Assembly (NCBI RefSeq): GCF_910592395.1
Contig: NC_088316.1
Span: 18,414,001-18,478,000 of the forward strand
Direction of reading: 5' to 3'
Origin: Lineus longissimus
Lineage: Eukaryota; Nemertea; Pilidiophora; Heteronemertea; Lineidae
DNA length: 64,000 bases
Notes under the pieces: generated by a model
Databases searched by the model: none
Told to the model about the DNA's origin: nothing
What the model saw: the letters and a program-made list of their open reading frames with translations, nothing else
Shown: piece by piece, positions 59,898-64,000 of the stretch
How positions within the stretch are numbered: the stretch's first letter is position 1
How the letters are laid out: each line of letters begins with the position of its first letter
Program-made: the position numbers and the translations under genes

Positions 59898-61431
59898 TAG
59901 TACATACACCGTTCAAGATAGTTAATGACAATAGTCACTTCCATTGCTTTCAATTCATAGACTGTTGATATAACATTTCGACGAAGTTGTTGAAACAGGT
60001 ATTTCGCTTTGTGTTTGGGATAAGTCAGGACTGAACTCCGAAGAAATGAAGCAACTCTCCCAAAATGTATCACTGAGGCACCGGGTCATCCTTGGTTGAC
60101 ACCATGAGAATAAAGGACTGCTTTCCCCTTTCCGATTAGCAAATTCAAAAAATCTTTAACATAGTAACGCATACTCGGCATCTTAGACTCACGAGGCAGT
60201 CTATTTGTAATATTATGCTACCAAATGTTCTTGGCCAATAGCGTAACTCGATTCACATCATGTGATTTCAAGTCATCACATCGTATCGGATCCAAAAAAG
60301 CAATAACGGATCCAAAAAAATGTCGTAACGGGTCCTAAAAGGTTTTAATCCAATCAAAATGGATCAAAATTGTTTCATTATTTTCCTTTGGATTGATTTC
60401 TTTGCCAAGACATTTGGTTGCATAATATAGCAAATAGTGGATGTTTAAGGTCGTCCAATATGGAATTTTGCTGGACTCAGAAAGCCTCGTCCGCCATGAC
60501 ATTTCTTCGTCCATCAAAATTCCATATCGGACTCCCAAACATCCACTATTTGTATAATGTTGGTTCTTCTTCTTCTTCCTTATGTTAGGGACGCTTATTC
60601 CAACCAGAGTGTTTTAAGAGACTCGGTGTCAAATTGATCTGAAGTAGATTCGCTATTAAAATAGTTCACATCTACATTGATTTGTCCAAATAGGGTTCCT
60701 TTGTGCGAAGTATTTAAAGGAATGTTTTTAATAATCGATAAGCGGAGCCCTGTGAATGTCGATGCCGTTTGGTTGCAGCTGCCTTGACCGCTCTTAGTGG
60801 ATAAGAAGCTGACTTGACCGCTCTAAGTGCGAGAACGACCGCCATTGCTTTGTTAGTTTCTGCTAGGTCTTTCAGTGCATTTCACATTTCGTATTTCGTC
60901 TGGGAAAAAACAAAAGATATACTTAGAATATACGTTTAGACTAGGCGTTGTACAGAGTCAACGCCGAACAAGATATATAGATGCAGTGTTAAATCAACAG
61001 AAAGATTTCCTCAAATTAATGATTATGAAGGTTAGTTGTTTTCGAATCTGTTTTTTTGCTTCATTCCCTGTTTCTAAATCCGACAGGAAAACACTGCAGC
61101 AATGTAAGCAGGCATGAGCCTGATTTCGATACAATGTTTTCCCGCTGCCTTCGGCGCGGTTTTTGATAATCAAAGATCACTAGCTGGTGCTATTGGCGTC
61201 CTTTGATGATACTTCCGGCGCTTAACAACAACCGCACTAGCGGGTAATTTATACTACCAAATTACCGCTGGGGCCAATGTGGTTTGCCTAGGGCAACAGC
61301 AGAATCAGCAAGAAAGTGCTCTAGGGATCGGAGTTTTTTAAATCTCACAAAAATCCAAATGATTTTATTTCTGAATCATGAGTTTGGCCTATCCATGAAA
61401 CCGCTTCATCTTTATTTAGAATACAACAGCA
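59898..61431. other. Intergenic between SDR2 and the GPCR
   Basis: Contains the hairpin MITE at 60431-60552. No other gene or repeat recognised. The upstream region of the GPCR shows no TATA box. Confidence 0.6.
60431..60552. repeat. Hairpin MITE, ~122 bp
   Basis: Left arm CAAATAGTGGATGTTTAAGG plus TCGTCCAATATGGAATTTTG. The right arm, in reverse complement, gives CAAATAGTGGATGTTTGGGA plus GTCCGATATGGAATTTTG. TA-rich flanks (TATAG on the left, TATAAT on the right). Non-coding. Confidence 0.85.
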
Positions 61432-63312
61432 ATGGCGCTTCGTAATTCATTCACGACCTCATCCTGGATTCCAATCCTCGAGATCATGTACTGGACCCAG
61501 TCCTACCTATGGTACATCCCCACAGTGTTTGGCCTCCCCGGCAACCTCGTGTCCTTCCTGGTCACCATGCGGAAGGAAAATCGTAGGATCTCCACTTCGA
61601 TCTACATGGCGGCACTGTCAGTGGTCGACACCATGACCTTGATCTCCGCTGACTCCATAGTCATTACATTCCAATCTCCGCTTGTGAAGCGCCTTCTTGG
61701 AGCTAATATCGGACGGTTTCTCGAGTAAGTCCACCCTTCACACCTTTCTTTGACCAACTTTGAGAAGGAATGATGGTAGCTGGTATTGGAATGGAGACTC
61801 TCCCGCCAATATCGTCTGCGCTTGCTATCATGACCGTTTTTCGCGTGCTACTTGGTTTGGACGTGATTTGGGATAATTAAAAAAGTTAAAGTTGGGGTTT
61901 ATAGTCTGACGCAAACTTTGATAGGCAGGATTAGCAGCCGCCCGACTCCTGCTCCGATTACCAATTCGAGTCGTAGTGGGATCCGCGCTCAGGGAATCGC
62001 TTTTGTACTCGTAGTCGGACTCGAAGTGCTGGGGGTCGGAGGGGGGGGTAATGATAATGATAATGATGATTATCTCGATCGCCTGGGATGACATCTCGAA
62101 CGATTGTCTCGGGGCTTGTAGATGTTACTGCTTGTAGCTGGTAGGTTGCCTATGGAGAATCTCTCCTGGGAACTGCTTCCGTTTTGATATATTGTGAGCG
62201 GGCCCGTCACAGACCAGGATCGTGCAGCTAGAAGTTACTCGAGAAGACGACGTTTGTGTTGCATCCGTGTTCATTTTACGACCTCTAATTTGCTTAGACA
62301 TTTACATGGCTTTATATTGCTTCGTTAAAAAACCCGCATCACAGCGTATCATCAATAAGTCTATCGATCGAGACATTTCAGGATTTTTTTTCATGTTAAA
62401 AAATAAATCATGTGATGTCCCACCCACCGTACCTTTCCAGGTTTGGGTATTACTTCAATTACACATTTGGAATCACATCCGGGATCTTTTTGATGGAGAT
62501 GTCGATAGATCGTCTGATTGTTGTAAGATTCCCAATGACGGCAAAAGCACTCTGCACCACGACCAGAGCCAAGTGGACCGTCCTCCTATCGTTGCCTATT
62601 GTGGCGGGGCTTAATTCGAATGTCCTCTTCATTTACAAATACAAATATGACGCTACAACGAGTAAGTCAGTCAACTATTTCATCTTCTCATACTTTTCTT
62701 ACCCACTAAAATTATTGAGATATTTTGTCCTAGACTCTAATATCTTTTTGAAGGTGGAAATATTTTCGTAACTGGCCACTGGCGATACCACTCTCTGTTA
62801 TCATTTCAGGGGTGGAGTCTGTTGAACCGAACGTGAACGACAACCCCGCCCTGGAGATGTTTGGCTCAATGTTCCAGCTAATTTTTGGAACTCTCGTGCC
62901 CTTCGCCGTCATCCTTGCCGCGAACATCTGGATTGTATTTACAGTCAAACAAGCATCGCAAAAACAAAAACACATGACAGGAGGAACTGGTCAAGATCAC
63001 GCAAAACGAAAACAGGAAACCGGTCATTTGACGCGCATGCTCTTACTGGTAAGCGGGGCGTATGTTGTCTGCTCGATCCCGTTCCGTGTTTACGAAATGG
63101 TGTTTGAGATTCCGGCACTCAAGGATATTTATCATAATTTCGATGATGTCTACTGGTTCATGCGCTACAAAATCGGATATTCCTTATTGGCAAATATTTG
63201 GGCTTTTAATTACGCGGTGAATTTTTATTTATATTGTATCGGTGGGAAGAAATTCAGAAATGACGCAATTCAAATTTTTAAATCTCTCGTTCGAACCGGA
63301 GGTAAAAAATGA
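61432..63312 (+). CDS. Rhodopsin-class (class A) G protein-coupled receptor
   Basis: Seven-transmembrane receptor, probably for a peptide, of the invertebrate FMRFamide/orphan-like group; ligand unknown. Three exons: 61432-61724, 62441-62661, 62810-63312, joined in phase to 338 aa. TM1 has Asn38 (GN, 1.50), TM2 Asp66 (LSVVD, 2.50), TM3 ends in DRL (121-123, a DRY variant), TM4 has Trp143, TM5 Pro202, TM6 the CSIPF variant of CWxP, and TM7 NYAVNFYLY in place of NPxxY. A short basic tail ends GGKK. Position 3.25, normally Cys, is Leu97, and the second extracellular loop (about 163-188) has no cysteine, so the canonical TM3-ECL2 disulfide cannot form. There are few N-terminal residues and one N-x-S/T site (NSF is followed by T-T, so weak). 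Confidence 0.9.
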
Positions 63313-64000
63313 TTAAGCCAAAGCTTGGCTGACCTCCTGTCACTATGAAAAACACTTCATAATGTTTAAGTACGGGTAGGCCTAAGCAGGCAGCAATTCA
63401 AGGGTTCAGCGTATTATGTACACTGGCAAAAGTGTCCATGCCTGGATCATTGATGGGCCCATGAATGGATCTACGATGATTATCACAAACCACGTTTTAC
63501 ACATGGTTGATCCACTGATGGCCCATGGATGCTTAGAGTAACCAGCCTGGACTGATGGATGTTGCATATAGACCACCTACTCCAGTAACCAGAGTCCTTC
63601 ATTAAAAACGTAGGCTATCAAACTGCGAATATGACAGGCGCGTTTAGCAATGCATGAACGAGTTCGCTTATGAACTATGAAATGATTTTTGTATATGAAA
63701 CCCACATGGTATTATTCAACAAGACCTGTGAGACTAAAAGGTTTCAGGCCTCATTATTCGGATAGACCTAGTGGAAATAGGATAATGACCTCATACTGTG
63801 GATCTGATCTGATGAGCCGCCAACGCATGCCAAACCTTGCCCGAATCTTTGCCACTTCCGTGGTGGGTTTCGTTTACTTTTCTAGGGTAAGTCATCATCA
63901 GCGTCTTCACTATTACCGGCGTCGTAACCCTTCTGGATTTTTCCCGGCGGAATGACATTCCCATGATGCTTCATGTACATTTTTCATGTATCTTATATAA
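63313..64000. other. 3' flank of the GPCR, no further gene seen
   Basis: An 88-codon plus-strand frame at 63689-63955 is unrecognised and arginine-rich. The sequence runs off the window edge. Confidence 0.5.

Overview
The window is nuclear DNA from an animal. Its genes are split by GT-AG introns, its intergenic DNA is AT-rich and full of small transposon relics, and the proteins are metazoan types: Mediator MED16, a PDGF/VEGF ligand, NUDCD2, cytosolic leucyl-tRNA synthetase and a rhodopsin-class receptor. A bilaterian marine invertebrate, probably a lophotrochozoan, fits best, but the phylum is inference. Exon coordinates were worked out by hand from reading frame, splice-site consensus and phase continuity.

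Layout. 1-2.8 kb: intergenic, with a hairpin MITE and a decayed ~120-bp minisatellite. 2.9-6.9 kb (-): MED16, eight exons, 835 aa. 7.1-25.6 kb (+): a PDGF/VEGF-family growth factor, nine exons, 404 aa, head-to-head with MED16 across a 177-bp shared promoter interval. 29.6-30.7 kb (-): NUDCD2, three exons, 154 aa. 31-38 kb: repeat-rich desert with a palindromic satellite, paired ~1.2-kb repeat units, an iduronate-2-sulfatase exon relic, a tRNA-derived SINE and foldback elements. 38.2-46.2 kb (+): LARS1, nineteen exons, 1175 aa, with a dead duplicate of exon 10 in intron 9. 46.6-47.2 kb: a MITE and a 56-bp tandem array. 47.5-47.8 kb (-): a 93-aa probable tail-anchored microprotein. 49.3-51.1 kb and 58.1-59.9 kb (+): two paralogous short-chain dehydrogenases with the same exon plan. 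Between them on the minus strand lie a long unrecognised gene (51.6-54.0 kb), a ~960-bp inverted-repeat element and one PAN/apple-like exon. 61.4-63.3 kb (+): a three-exon class A GPCR lacking both cysteines of the usual extracellular disulfide.

The genes do not form one pathway. They are housekeeping genes (transcription, chaperone, translation) interleaved with lineage-variable ones (growth factor, dehydrogenases, receptor, orphan). No CRISPR array, functional tRNA, rRNA or autonomous transposon is visible. The best leads are the second dehydrogenase, which looks like a pseudoenzyme; the unrecognised gene at 51.6-54.0 kb; the disulfide-less GPCR; the captured sulfatase fragment; and the recurrence of inverted-repeat elements just upstream of LARS1 and of the first dehydrogenase.
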